Assembly (NCBI RefSeq): GCF_023008585.1
Contig: NZ_CP095390.1
Coordinates: 2,604,001 to 2,668,000 of the forward strand
Direction of reading: 5' to 3'
Origin: Natribaculum breve
GTDB taxonomy: Archaea > Halobacteriota > Halobacteria > Halobacteriales > Natrialbaceae
DNA: 64,000 nt
In this document: positions 25,538 to 38,116 of the stretch, piece after piece
Numbering within the stretch: the stretch's first letter is position 1
How the letters are laid out: each line of letters opens with the position of its first letter
The notes under the pieces: model-generated
What the model was told of the DNA's origin: nothing
Database searches by the model: none
Seen by the model: the letters and a program-made list of their open reading frames with translations, nothing else
Position numbers and translations under genes: made by a program

Positions 25538-27394
25538 TCAGACGTGTTCGTCGAGGAAGTCGGCGATCGCCGAGTAGGCCTCGATTCGGTTCTCGAGTTT
25601 CGAGAAGCCGTGGCCCTCGTCCTCGAAGATCAGTTTTCGGACGGGCACGCCGTGTTCGCGAACCTCCTCGACGATCTGTTCTGCTTCGCCGACCGGCACG
25701 CGCGGGTCGTTCTCGCCGTGGAGGACGAAAAGCGGGGCCTCGATCTTCTCGACGTTGTTGATCGGCGAAATCTCCTCGAGGAACTCCCGGTCGTCCTCGA
25801 GCGATCCGTACTCGGCTTCGCGCAGCTCGCGTCGCCACTCGCCGGTGTTCTCGAGGAAGGTGACGAAGTTGGCGATGCCGACGACGTCGACGCCGGCGGC
25901 CCACAGGTCGGGGTACTCGGTCATCGACGCGAGCACCATGAATCCACCGTAGGAGCCGCCGTAGGCGACGATCCGGTCGGGGTCGATCGCGTCGTGGGCC
26001 TGGAGCCACTCGACGCAGGCGCGAATGTCGGCGACCGAATCCATCCGTTTCTCGACGTCGTCTAAGCTCGCGTACTCGCTGCCGTATCCCGACGAGCCAC
26101 GGACGTTGGGCTCGAAGTAGGCGTAGCCGCGGTTCAGGAAGTACTGTTTGACACTCGAGAACGACGGGCGGCGCTGGCTCTCGGGGCCGCCGTGGATGTC
26201 GACGATCACCGGAGCCGACCCGGCGTCGTACTCCTCGGGGAGGGTGAGAAAGCCGGGCACCTCGAGGGCAGCGCGGGACGACGTCCCGCGAGCGGACGGG
26301 CTTTGCCCGTCGACGCCGGAGCTCTCGACGTGGACGAGGTCTGACTCGCGGAACGTCTCGGGCGGGATGCCCGCGGTGGGTGCGGCGGTCCACCGTTCGG
26401 CCTCGCCGGTTTCGACCTCGACGACGAAGACGTTCGCGTTGACGTCGTCGCCGGTCGTCGACACGGCGAAGCGCTCGGCGTCGGGGTCGAAGCTCACGCC
26501 GCCGGAGACGCCTCCGGGGAGGTCGGGTTCGGGGAAGGTCTCGAACGCGGTCGGGTCGTCGCCGGCGAGTTCGCCGACCGTCAGTTCGGTGTACCCCTCG
26601 ACGTTTCGCGAGTAGACGAACCGGCCCGTCTCGTCGTCGAGCGCGATCCCGTCGACGTTCCACCCGTCTCCGTCGGCGACCGTCTCGAGGTCGAGCGTCT
26701 CGAGATCGAGGTAGGCCAGATAGAGCGTGTCCGCGCCCTCGTCGGTCACGAGGTAGAGCCCCTCGCCGTCGGGTGCCCAGTTCGCGCTCTGGTAGCGGAC
26801 GTCGCCCTCGTGGGGCGTGAGGTGGGTCAGCTCGCCGGTCTCGACGTCGAGCGCGTAGAGGTCTTGGTCGAAGTTCGAGTAGGCCTGCGAGACCAGCAGT
26901 CGGGAGTCGTCGGGACTCCAGCCGCCGACGGTGAGCCAGCCGTCGCCCTCGTAGACGAGGGCGGCCTCGTCGCCGACGGCATCGCGGTCCTGGACGTAGA
27001 CGTCGAAGACCGCCTCGTCGCGACGGTTCGAGGTGAACGCGAACCGATCGCCGTCGTGGTCCCACCCGCCCCAGCGGTGCTTGGCGTCGGGCATCGCCGT
27101 GAGGTTCGTTATCTCGCCGGACTCGGCGTCCAGCCGGAACAGCTGTGCGCGCTCGTTGCCGCCCTCGTCCATGCCGAACGCGAGCTCTGGCCGCTCGGGC
27201 GACCACGACGCGAACGTCACGCGCTCGTCGTAGAAGGTTCGCTGTTCGGGCCACTCGCGCGGTGACTCGACCGTCCAGACCTGCGGGACGCCGGTGGTGT
27301 CCATCAGAAAGGAGAGTCGGTCGCCGTCCGGTCCGAACGACGCGCCGTAGGCGCTGCGAACGTTCAGGTAGCGTTCGATGTCGTACGTGCCCAT
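25538..27394 (-). CDS. S9 family serine peptidase (acylaminoacyl/oligopeptidase type)
   Basis: The 618-residue protein has an N-terminal beta-propeller (about 1-350) and a C-terminal alpha/beta-hydrolase domain. The catalytic triad is S481 in GGSYGG, D563 in GENDPR and H595 in EGHGF. It should cleave short peptides in the cytosol; there is no signal peptide. Between propeller and hydrolase an extra segment (about residues 357-380) carries two tandem DNA hairpins and looks like a small in-frame insertion. ATG 27394 begins the family similarity; the frame is open much further upstream but is noise there. Convergent with no close partner. Confidence 0.92.
   Translation of the reverse strand: MGTYDIERYLNVRSAYGASFGPDGDRLSFLMDTTGVPQVWTVESPREWPEQRTFYDERVTFASWSPERPELAFGMDEGGNERAQLFRLDAESGEITNLTAMPDAKHRWGGWDHDGDRFAFTSNRRDEAVFDVYVQDRDAVGDEAALVYEGDGWLTVGGWSPDDSRLLVSQAYSNFDQDLYALDVETGELTHLTPHEGDVRYQSANWAPDGEGLYLVTDEGADTLYLAYLDLETLDLETVADGDGWNVDGIALDDETGRFVYSRNVEGYTELTVGELAGDDPTAFETFPEPDLPGGVSGGVSFDPDAERFAVSTTGDDVNANVFVVEVETGEAERWTAAPTAGIPPETFRESDLVHVESSGVDGQSPSARGTSSRAALEVPGFLTLPEEYDAGSAPVIVDIHGGPESQRRPSFSSVKQYFLNRGYAYFEPNVRGSSGYGSEYASLDDVEKRMDSVADIRACVEWLQAHDAIDPDRIVAYGGSYGGFMVLASMTEYPDLWAAGVDVVGIANFVTFLENTGEWRRELREAEYGSLEDDREFLEEISPINNVEKIEAPLFVLHGENDPRVPVGEAEQIVEEVREHGVPVRKLIFEDEGHGFSKLENRIEAYSAIADFLDEHV
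26272..26311. repeat. Tandem hairpin insertion inside the S9 peptidase gene
   Basis: Two perfect stem-loops stand side by side: cgcgggacg-a-cgtcccgcg (26272-26290) and gacgggc-ttt-gcccgtc (26295-26311). The reading frame is preserved through them. They fall where family members go straight from the propeller to a sequence like DGLEVPGFLTLP, so they appear to be inserted DNA tolerated as a linker. Confidence 0.6.
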
Positions 27395-27549
27395 GACACA
27401 GAGATATCGACTCGAAATGGTAACGGTTTCGTCTCGAGCCGTCGGCCGTCGGCGCTGCAGACCGCGCCTTCGGTCCATAGGCTCGCCGACCAGGTGCTGT
27501 GGGCCGTGCCTAACAAAGCGCCTCCAGCGCGGGTAAGAGAGCGAGACGC

Positions 27550-28347
27550 ATGCGACGCGACGAGTACCAGGAGCCGTCGACGATGGCGGTACTCGCCATC
27601 GTGGTCGCCATCCTCGTGACGTTCGGCGGGGTTGCGGCGTTCGTCGGACCGGACGTGTGGACGGGCACCGGTCCATCGGAGGCGTCCGACGACGAACCGC
27701 CTCCGTCGAGCACGTCGTCCGACGACGATCCGAACGCTGGACTCGAGGCCGACGCGGCTGGAAACGGCGGGGATAGCGGCGGTGACGAACGAGCCGCGGA
27801 CGACGACCCCGTCGGGAATGCAGACGACGAGTCCGGCGGAGACGGGGCGACCGAGCGCCCGCCAGACGACGAACCGGTGGCGGAAGCGCCCGACGAACCG
27901 GACGCCGAGGGTGCCACGACGGCCGACGGAGCGGACGAGTCGGGAGGCGGCGACTCGCTGGCCGACGAACTCGCAGACGACGTACCCGACGGCGAGGGCG
28001 TACTCGACGAACTCGAGTTGCCCGACGGAGACGACCTCGCAGAGGAGACGGACCTGCCGGACGACGTCGAGCTACCGGACGAGGGCGGCGGGCCACCGGA
28101 CGACGCCGGGCCACCAGCGGACGCCGGACCGCCCGACGACGCTGGGCCACCAGCGGACGCCGGACCGCCCGACGATGCTGGGCCACCGGACGATATCGGG
28201 CCACCTGACGGCGAGGAAGACGACGACGGTGACGATGATGATGATGACGACGACGAGGACGAAGATGACGAGGACGAAGATGACGAGGACGAAGATGACG
28301 AGGACGACGACGATGACGACGACGAAGACGACGAAGATGACGAATAA
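27550..28347 (+). CDS. Membrane-anchored, extremely acidic repeat protein
   Basis: The 265-residue protein has a hydrophobic segment at 12-33 (MAVLAIVVAILVTFGGVAAFV), acting as signal-anchor or signal peptide. A long Asp/Glu/Gly-rich disordered stretch follows, then hexapeptide repeats GPPDDA/GPPADA at about 180-222, and finally about 45 residues that are nearly all Asp and Glu. The net charge is hugely negative. It is probably exposed outside the membrane and could bind cations or hydrate the surface. A glycosyltransferase gene follows 122 bases downstream. No family recognised. Confidence 0.7.
   Translation: MRRDEYQEPSTMAVLAIVVAILVTFGGVAAFVGPDVWTGTGPSEASDDEPPPSSTSSDDDPNAGLEADAAGNGGDSGGDERAADDDPVGNADDESGGDGATERPPDDEPVAEAPDEPDAEGATTADGADESGGGDSLADELADDVPDGEGVLDELELPDGDDLAEETDLPDDVELPDEGGGPPDDAGPPADAGPPDDAGPPADAGPPDDAGPPDDIGPPDGEEDDDGDDDDDDDDEDEDDEDEDDEDEDDEDDDDDDDEDDEDDE
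28108..28179 (+). repeat. 36-bp tandem repeat encoding GPPADAGPPDDA
   Basis: Two 36-base units (28108-28143 and 28144-28179) differ at a single position and encode twelve residues each. They suggest recent duplication. The poly-acid tail behind them (to 28344) is also built from a short tandem unit, gacgaggacgaagat. Confidence 0.7.
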
Positions 28348-28469
28348 CTCCCCGACGACCCGGAAGAAACCTGGTTTTCAGTCCAGAACTCGCGTGCGGA
28401 TCACCTGTGGCGGACGACGCCGAACCGGAAAAAGTGACTTTTTAACCCGCGACTGCGTGCCGACACCAC

Positions 28470-29531
28470 ATGCGCATCGCGTTCGTCTCCTTCGTAACGG
28501 TCCACCACCGCGAAACGGAGACGAACGTCCGTCTACAGCGCGTGATCTCGGGGCTCTCGGCGCGTGGACACGACGTTCACGTCCTCTGTGCCCAGTTCTG
28601 GCCCGGCGAGGATAGCCGCCTCGAGCGCGACGACGTCGTCTACCACGGCGTCGCGCCCGACCTCGAGTCGCGTCGCTCCTTTTGCCTTCGGCTGCCGTCG
28701 GCGCTGCGGTCGGTCGGTCCAGACGTGATCCACGCGAGCGCACGGCCGGCGGGGCAGGTGCTCGCCGCCAGCGGCGCGTCGACGCTCACGCGAGCGCCGC
28801 TGGTCGTCGAGTGGTACGGCGAGGAGGGCGTCGGCGACGGCCGACTGCGCCAGTGGGCGACCGGTCGACCGGATCGGATCGTCACGCCGTCTCGACTCGT
28901 CCAGACGTGGGTGCGAGAACTCGGCGTCGACGGCGACCGGATCGAGGTGATCCCGAATCCGATCGAGATGGATCGAATCCGGGAGACGCCGCCCGGCGAC
29001 GCCACAGACGTCGTCTACGCACGCCGCCTCGACGAGGAGGCGAACGTCGAGAGCCTCCTGCTCGCGCTCGCCGAGGTGCGCGACCGCGAGTGGTCGGCGA
29101 CGATCCTGGGGGACGGCCCCGAACGCGAGACCTACGAGGGGCTGGCGAGGGACCTGCGCATCGACGACCGGGTCACGTTCGTCGGCGAGGCGACCAGAGA
29201 AGAACGCATCGCAGCCTACAGGAGCGCACACGTCTTCGTCCAGACCGCCCGCCACAGCGTCTTCCCGACCGAGTTGCTGTGGGCGCTCGCGGCGGGCTGT
29301 GTCGGCGTCGTCGAGTACCACGTCGACTCGAGCGCCCACGAACTCGTCGAGGGCCGCGAACGAGGGTTTCGCGTCACGAACGAGGACGAACTCGTCGACG
29401 CGATCGTCGAGGCGGGCGACCTCGAGCACCGGACGGACGACGAGCGGTTCGCGGAGTTCGACCGCGACCGGGTGATCGAACGGTACGTCGAGAGCTACCG
29501 GGAGATACAAGACGAACGTGGACTGTTCTAG
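28470..29531 (+). CDS. Glycosyltransferase family 4
   Basis: This 353-residue GT-B enzyme begins MRIAFVSFVT. It has the acceptor-side helix ISGLSARGHDVHVL and the donor-side features VIPNPIEMDRI, ILGDGPERETYEGLA, VTFVGEATREERIAAY and a PTELLWALAAGC motif, where the usual E-x7-E glutamates are partly replaced. It transfers a sugar from an activated donor, probably to a surface glycan or lipid; acceptor unknown. The TATA-like gactttttaac at 28436-28446 sits 27 bases before the start, so the transcript is leaderless. A small membrane protein gene follows 11 bases later and is probably co-transcribed. Confidence 0.88.
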   Translation: MRIAFVSFVTVHHRETETNVRLQRVISGLSARGHDVHVLCAQFWPGEDSRLERDDVVYHGVAPDLESRRSFCLRLPSALRSVGPDVIHASARPAGQVLAASGASTLTRAPLVVEWYGEEGVGDGRLRQWATGRPDRIVTPSRLVQTWVRELGVDGDRIEVIPNPIEMDRIRETPPGDATDVVYARRLDEEANVESLLLALAEVRDREWSATILGDGPERETYEGLARDLRIDDRVTFVGEATREERIAAYRSAHVFVQTARHSVFPTELLWALAAGCVGVVEYHVDSSAHELVEGRERGFRVTNEDELVDAIVEAGDLEHRTDDERFAEFDRDRVIERYVESYREIQDERGLF

Positions 29532-29542
29532 CTATCGTACCG

Positions 29543-29779
29543 ATGAGTGACGTCCCCTGGATCGTACGGGCGTTCGTCTCGCTTCTCGTCGTCCTGTTCG
29601 GCGGCACCGTCGGCGTCCTCGTCGCCGGTCCGCTCGGCGGCGTCGGCGGTGCGATCGTCTCCGGTCTCGGATGGGCCTGGGCGAGACGACGAGACGCGCG
29701 TGCAACTCGTATCGAGGCCCTCGAGCGTCGCGTCGACGAACTCGAGACGAGGACCGACGGAGACGACTCACGGTCGTGA
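29543..29779 (+). CDS. Small membrane protein with C-terminal coiled coil (78 aa)
   Basis: The 78-residue protein has two predicted transmembrane helices (about 6-25 and 28-48) rich in Gly and Val, followed by a basic patch WARRRDARATR and a heptad-like coiled coil (IEALERRVDELETR). It starts 11 bases after the glycosyltransferase stop, so the two are likely one transcript. Function unknown. It could anchor or oligomerise a membrane-side complex. It is convergent with folCP, with a 24-base gap. Confidence 0.7.
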   Translation: MSDVPWIVRAFVSLLVVLFGGTVGVLVAGPLGGVGGAIVSGLGWAWARRRDARATRIEALERRVDELETRTDGDDSRS

Positions 29780-29803
29780 TCGGATCGGCCCGACCTCGCG
29801 GAC

Positions 29804-32251
29804 CTACTCTCGTTGCTCGTCGTCGAACGATCGCGGATCTCGCGTCGCGAGCGCCGTCTTCACGGCGGCGACGTTCTCGGGAACGTCGTGGACGCGGACG
29901 ATGTCGGCCCCCCGATCGGCGGCGAGTGCCGTCGCGGCGACGGTCGGCTCGCCCCGCTCGCCGGCGTCGCGGTCGACGAGACCGAACATGGACTTGTGCG
30001 AGTGGCCGATGAGGACGGGACAGTCGAGCGCGCGCAACTCCTCGAGTCGGTCGAGCAGTTCGAAGCTCTCGGCGGCCGACTTGCCGAACCCGAGTCCGGG
30101 GTCGACGACGATCTGCTCCCGGTCGAGGCCCGCCTTCTCGGCGAGCAACACCAGTTCCGCGAGCTGGTCGATCACGTCCTCGACGACGTCGTCGTAGGTC
30201 ACGTCGCGGTCGGGGACGACCGGGGCGTCGATGCTGTGCATCACGATCAGCGGCACGTCGTACTCCGCGGCGACGAAGCGCATCTCGGGGTCCTCGAGTC
30301 CGGAGACGTCGTTGACGACGTCGGCACCGGCCTCGATGGCCGCGCGGGCGACGGCGGCCTTCCGGGTGTCGACGGAGACCGTCACGTCGAGGTCGGCGAT
30401 CCGCTCGATCACGGGGACGACGCGATCGATCTCCTCCTCGGTGGAGACGGGCTCTGCACCGGGTCTGGTCGACTCGCCACCGACGTCGATCATGCCGGCC
30501 CCGTTCTCGACCATCGCTTCCGCCCGGGCGACGGCGTCCTCGAGCGCCTCGTACTCGCCGCCGTCGTGGAAACTGTCGGGGGTGACGTTCAGGATGCCCA
30601 TCACCGTCGTCCCGTCTTGCCACGGATAGCGCGGCTCGAGCGCCTCGTCGTCGAGTTCGAGGGTTTCCTGAAGTTCGCGGGCGACCTCCGCGAGGCCGTC
30701 GGATCGGGTCTCGAGTCGGTCGACGAGTCGCCCGAACTGCGAGAGCGTGCCCATCAACACGGCGTCGACGGGTTCGTCGCCCCGCTCGAGGCCGGAGAGG
30801 GCACACTCGCCGCCGAGACCGAGCAGTTCCTGTTTGAGCGCGAGCGCCTGCGGGTACTGCAGGCTCGTCTCGACGACCCGGTGGACCGCCTTCCCGCGCA
30901 GGCGAGTGGCGTCCCCCTCGGCGACGGCCGCGTCCTCGAGCGCCCGGCGGGCGTCGTCCTCGTCTCGAATTCGTTTGGGGATCTCGGTTCGAGTGTATCG
31001 CCTGCGGGCTTCGGCGACGGCGAACAGCGACCCCGTGACCAGCACGCAGTCGTCCGCGTCGGCGTCCGCGAGCGCGCTCGCGAACGCGTCCTCGACGGCC
31101 CGCTGCGTCCGGACGGTCCCGGCACCGGCGCGGTCGAACACTTCCGCGAGCGTCGCCTCGTCTTCGGCGCGGTCGAGGGTCGGCCGGCAGGCGATCACCG
31201 AGTCGGGCGTCGGCAGCGTCGCCGCCATCTCGCGGTGGTCTTTGTCGTGCATCGCGCCGAAGACGAGGTGGAGGTCGTCGTACTCGAACGACGACAGCGT
31301 CTCGGCGAGGCGCTCGCAGGCCCCCGGGTTGTGCGCGCCGTCGAGGACCACCAGCGGCTCGGTGTCCATCACTTCGAATCGACCGGGCCAGTGGGCGTTT
31401 CGCAGCCCGCGCTCGACGTCGCTCCGGGAAACGTCGGCGACCTGGCGGGCGAGTGTCGCCGCGATGGCCGCGTTCTCGGCCTGGTGTTCCCCGAGCAGCG
31501 GAATCCGCGTCTCGAGGTCCCAGTCAGGTCCCTCGATCGAGACGGCCGCTTCGGTGTGGTTCGTCCGCCCACCGTAGGTGACCCGTACGTCCGCCTCGCT
31601 CGTGCCGACGGTGACGACGTCGCCGGCGACCTCGCGGGCGGCCTCGAGTGCGCTCCCGGAGAGACCGGTGACGAGTGGCGCGTCGTCGGGTGCGACGTGG
31701 GCCTTGTCGTGGGCGATCTCCTCGACGGTCTCGCCGATGACGCTCGTGTGCTCGAGGCTGACGCTCGTGACGGCGCTCGCGACCGGGTCGACGACGCTCG
31801 TCGCGTCGTACCGACCGCCGATGCCCACCTCCAGGACGGCGACGTCGACGTCCTCGCGGCCGAAGTGCCACAGGGCGAGCGTGGTCATCGTCTCGAAGAA
31901 CGTCGGCGACTGGCCGTCTGCGGCTCTGTCGACGACGTACTCGCGTACCGTGTCGACGAACTCGCAGATCGCGCTGCGGGGAATCTTCCGCCCGTCGACG
32001 CGGATCCGCTCGCGAACGTCCGCCAGGTGTGGCGACGTGTACAGCCCGACGGAGAGGCCGGCCTCCCGGAGGGTCCGCTCGAGCATCCGGGCCGTACTCC
32101 CCTTCCCGTTCGAGCCGGCGACCTGGACGTAGTCGACGCCCTCGTGGGGATCCTCGAGGTGTGCGAGAAACTCCGCCGTCGACTCCGTGCCGGGCTTGGG
32201 CCGGAAGCGACGCAGGTCGAAGAGAAAGTTCGCCGCCTCGTGATACTCCAT
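29804..32251 (-). CDS. folCP: Fused folylpolyglutamate synthase / dihydropteroate synthase
   Basis: The 815-residue protein joins two folate enzymes. Residues 1 to about 430 are FolC-like, with the P-loop GSNGKGST (46-53) and a Mur-ligase fold (LDGAHNPGA). Residues from about 545 on are FolP (MGILNVTPDSFHDGG, VGGESTRPGAE, DPGLGFGK, IGHSHKS). The linking ~100 residues are extra. Such a fusion is known in haloarchaea, including Haloferax volcanii. It makes dihydropteroate from pterin-CH2-PP and p-aminobenzoate and adds glutamate tails. The TATA-like cctaaagc is about 27 bases before ATG 32251. Confidence 0.94.
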   Translation of the reverse strand: MEYHEAANFLFDLRRFRPKPGTESTAEFLAHLEDPHEGVDYVQVAGSNGKGSTARMLERTLREAGLSVGLYTSPHLADVRERIRVDGRKIPRSAICEFVDTVREYVVDRAADGQSPTFFETMTTLALWHFGREDVDVAVLEVGIGGRYDATSVVDPVASAVTSVSLEHTSVIGETVEEIAHDKAHVAPDDAPLVTGLSGSALEAAREVAGDVVTVGTSEADVRVTYGGRTNHTEAAVSIEGPDWDLETRIPLLGEHQAENAAIAATLARQVADVSRSDVERGLRNAHWPGRFEVMDTEPLVVLDGAHNPGACERLAETLSSFEYDDLHLVFGAMHDKDHREMAATLPTPDSVIACRPTLDRAEDEATLAEVFDRAGAGTVRTQRAVEDAFASALADADADDCVLVTGSLFAVAEARRRYTRTEIPKRIRDEDDARRALEDAAVAEGDATRLRGKAVHRVVETSLQYPQALALKQELLGLGGECALSGLERGDEPVDAVLMGTLSQFGRLVDRLETRSDGLAEVARELQETLELDDEALEPRYPWQDGTTVMGILNVTPDSFHDGGEYEALEDAVARAEAMVENGAGMIDVGGESTRPGAEPVSTEEEIDRVVPVIERIADLDVTVSVDTRKAAVARAAIEAGADVVNDVSGLEDPEMRFVAAEYDVPLIVMHSIDAPVVPDRDVTYDDVVEDVIDQLAELVLLAEKAGLDREQIVVDPGLGFGKSAAESFELLDRLEELRALDCPVLIGHSHKSMFGLVDRDAGERGEPTVAATALAADRGADIVRVHDVPENVAAVKTALATRDPRSFDDEQRE

Positions 32252-32372
32252 ACTCGAACCACAGAGTCCGGCCGCTTTAGGGTGTCGAACTCGCGGCTCC
32301 GTGCGACGGCGTCGTGACTCGAGAGACGCTGTCGACGGCGATCCGGCGGCCGACCGCGCCTCCGCAGACCGC

Positions 32373-32768
32373 TCAGAGGGCGACGGAGGTGTCTGCCAGG
32401 TCGGTCGTCGTGACGACGCCGACGACCTCGCCGGACTCGTTTACGACTGGCAGGTGATGGAACGTGCGCTCGCGCATCGTCTCGACCGCCGTCTCGAGCG
32501 GTTCGTCCGGCGTGACGGTGACGACGTCCGTCTCCATCACCGCACGAACGGTGGGAACGTCGCTTCCGGTCAGGAGCGTCTCGTCGGCCGCGAGTCGCAC
32601 GAAGTCGGTTCGCGTGAGGATGCCCTGCGGGCCGTTGTCGTCGTCGACGATGACGAGCGAGCCGATCCCGGCGTCTTGCATCGCCTGTGCGGCGTCCGTG
32701 ATCGGGTCGTCGGGACGGATCGTCACGACCGGCGAGGTCATGATCTGGCGTACTGACGTGTCACCCAT
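32373..32768 (-). CDS. Two-CBS-domain protein, paralogue of the one at 2738-3142
   Basis: The 131-residue protein has two CBS motifs (IGSLVIVDDDNGPQGIL and HHLPVVNESGEVVGVV), arranged as in the protein at 2738-3142. It probably senses adenine nucleotides and regulates a partner. I chose ATG 32768 because the TATA-like tccttaagag (32791-32800, minus strand) lies 27 bases upstream; ATG 32774 is two codons earlier and also possible. It lies upstream of folCP on the same strand, but folCP has its own promoter. Confidence 0.85.
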   Translation of the reverse strand: MGDTSVRQIMTSPVVTIRPDDPITDAAQAMQDAGIGSLVIVDDDNGPQGILTRTDFVRLAADETLLTGSDVPTVRAVMETDVVTVTPDEPLETAVETMRERTFHHLPVVNESGEVVGVVTTTDLADTSVAL

Positions 32769-32857
32769 ACGCATTCGTTTCGGCAGGATACTCTTAAGGA
32801 TTGATGATGAAGATCGTCGAAACGAGAGGTCAGCCGAGGCTCGGCGACGGTGGGCGG

Positions 32858-33583
32858 TTAGAGGTAGGAGGCGTCCCACCGCGTCGGCTTCCGGGCGTTT
32901 CCACAGCTCGAACACTGGATACGTCCCATCGGGTCCATCGCGGTCGCGAGCGTTTCACAGCCGGCGCAGTAGTATCCGTACCGGGTCTCCCTGTCGGGAT
33001 CGGTGAAGACGGGGTTGAACGGCGCGTCCGAGCCGGCGTCCTCGTCGAGCTGGTCGACGTAGACGACCTCGCCGTCCTCGCTGACGACGCTCTGCAGGCG
33101 GTCGGACTCGGCGTCGAGGTAGATGTACTGGAAGTAGCGGTTGCCGTCGATCTCGAGTTCCTCCTCGTCGACCCGCTCGAAGCCACGCGCCTCGTAGAAC
33201 GACGCGCCCGTCTGGTTGTCCGACAGGACGCGCCCCCGCAGGTACGCCGCTCCCTCCTCGGTCAGTCGCTCGCGGGTCCGTTCGAACAGGTCGCCGCCGA
33301 TCCCGTGCCCGCGGTAGTCGGGGTGGACGTGCAACCAGAGGAGGTCGCCCTCGCCGCCGTCGGTGACGACGACGCTCTCGGAGAACGCGACCGGTTCGCC
33401 GTCGCGCTCTGCGAGGAGGACGTCGTGCTCGTCGAGCGTCTCCTCGAACGCGTCGGGGCCGTACCACTGTTCGACCGCGTTCTCGATCGTTCCGGGGTTC
33501 AGCGAGTACGACGTCTCGAGCGACCGGCGGGCGATCTCGGCGATCGCGTCCCGATCGTCGGCCGTGGCGTCGCGAATTTCCAT
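32858..33583 (-). CDS. GNAT N-acetyltransferase with C-terminal zinc ribbon
   Basis: The 241-residue protein has a GNAT domain (about 1-165) with the acetyl-CoA loop DYRGHGIGGDLF, followed by a C-terminal zinc ribbon with CAGC and CSSC pairs and the ending KPTRWDASYL. The combination is common in haloarchaea. The substrate is unknown and may be a protein or small amine. ATG 33583 starts the conserved region; the upstream AT-rich cattattaat is the probable promoter. The frame is open to 33751 but reads as noise. Confidence 0.87.
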   Translation of the reverse strand: MEIRDATADDRDAIAEIARRSLETSYSLNPGTIENAVEQWYGPDAFEETLDEHDVLLAERDGEPVAFSESVVVTDGGEGDLLWLHVHPDYRGHGIGGDLFERTRERLTEEGAAYLRGRVLSDNQTGASFYEARGFERVDEEELEIDGNRYFQYIYLDAESDRLQSVVSEDGEVVYVDQLDEDAGSDAPFNPVFTDPDRETRYGYYCAGCETLATAMDPMGRIQCSSCGNARKPTRWDASYL

Positions 33584-33756
33584 ATTAATAATGTGGAATG
33601 CGACGTCATAAATCCCAGTCTTGGAACGAGATTTTGCGAGCGAACCGAGCGACACGTCGACGTCCGGTGAGAGCCGAGCAGGTTCCGGTCGATCGGTAGT
33701 GGTTCTATCGAAATCCGCCGACACTGGCAGGTGTCTTACAAATATCGCCAAAGTCT

Positions 33757-33939
33757 ATGAGCGTAGATTGTAATTATTCGATGATGTCTGGTGCTGCAAT
33801 TCAACGATTTGCGACGGTCGTGCTGTTGTTCGGCGGGTTCCTCGAACTCGGCGCAGGGACCAGCGGCGGATACGTATATATGTTGCTCGGCTTACTCGCT
33901 GGCGTAGTCGGATTAGTTATCGAACTCCGAGCACAGTGA
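33757..33939 (+). CDS. Small two-helix membrane protein (60 aa)
   Basis: The 60-residue frame has two hydrophobic stretches (about 17-33 and 39-57) and little else. Its codon use is more AT-rich than its neighbours, so it may be a recent acquisition. The start is uncertain: ATG 33757, 33781 or 33784 are all possible; the TATA-like cttacaaatatc upstream favours the later ones with a short leader. Function unknown. Confidence 0.5.
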   Translation: MSVDCNYSMMSGAAIQRFATVVLLFGGFLELGAGTSGGYVYMLLGLLAGVVGLVIELRAQ

Positions 33940-34037
33940 CCGATACTAGACTACCTGTTCGTATCTCGAGAAGTAGCGACGCGGTCAAAAAACGACGACG
34001 TGGACGGAGTCAGCGGCCAGAGCCGCCGTGAGAGCAG

Positions 34038-37217
<3,180 letters not shown>

Positions 37218-37462
37218 TTGTCGTTGTTCGTCCGAAGTTCGTACATCGTAATAAGCCCCACGAACTATTACGATTCCCGTAGCGATTTTTCGAAATTCGA
37301 ATCAACCGCTGGACGGGTTCCACCGCCGCGTTCGGGAACCCGCCGGAGAACCGGCTGTCGAGGTGCTGGCGGCTCGTACTCGGCTCCAGCGTCTCGAGCC
37401 GTAGAGTCCGCTCGACGCGACTGGTGCGAGAGAAAAGCGGTCGTGGTGGAGAGCGTTCGTGA

Positions 37463-38023
37463 TCAGACGGGGCTGTCGCGTTCGGTCTCGAAGTCTCTGA
37501 CCTGGCGGTACTCGTCGACGAACGCCTCGACGTCGAACTCGAGCATCTGGGACTCGAACTCCGTCACCGCGGTCTCGTCCTCGGCGTGGCTGACGGCGTG
37601 TTCCATGAGTTCGACGACGAGTTCGACGACGATCTCGTGGAGTCGCCGGGAGTCGAAGTCGGTGATCCACAGCATCGCGTAGCCGACGGTGCCGTCTTCC
37701 GTGGCGTCGTGGGAGACGACGCGCTCCGGAAACTCCTCCATGACGACGCCGAGCAAGTGGGGGGTCCCGAACTCGTCGAAGTCGTCGGCGGTCTCGACGG
37801 TCTCGCGCAACACGGCGACGAGCGACTCGGGGAAAAAGCGCGAGGGTGGGTGGACGTCCATCACGACCGCGTGGCGGTCGCCACAGGAACACGCGTACTC
37901 GCGCATCCCGAGGTCGATCTCTCTCGGATCGAGGGACTCGCCACAGGGCAACTCGAGCGTCTGCCGATCGTCACCCGGAACGCGGGGCTCTGCCATCGAC
38001 GGTAGTTCGGTCGGCGTCTGCAT
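37463..38023 (-). CDS. Conserved haloarchaeal protein (DUF5815-like)
   Basis: The 186-residue acidic soluble protein has a short Cys-rich element near the start (LPCGES, CSCGDRH), which may bind zinc, followed by a mostly helical body (RLHEIVVELVVELMEHAVSHAED). From memory it resembles the haloarchaeal family DUF5815; this was not checked. No enzymatic motif is seen. ATG 38023 is used; ATG 37996 (nine codons later) is an alternative start. Stands alone upstream of carB. Confidence 0.72.
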   Translation of the reverse strand: MQTPTELPSMAEPRVPGDDRQTLELPCGESLDPREIDLGMREYACSCGDRHAVVMDVHPPSRFFPESLVAVLRETVETADDFDEFGTPHLLGVVMEEFPERVVSHDATEDGTVGYAMLWITDFDSRRLHEIVVELVVELMEHAVSHAEDETAVTEFESQMLEFDVEAFVDEYRQVRDFETERDSPV

Positions 38024-38116
38024 AAGGGCGACGACTTCTCACGGCAGTCGAGGCCGGTTACCAGTGCAATCGCGAGCGGTTCGCGGTTGCACCGGAACAG
38101 ACTCGCGACCGCCGCG

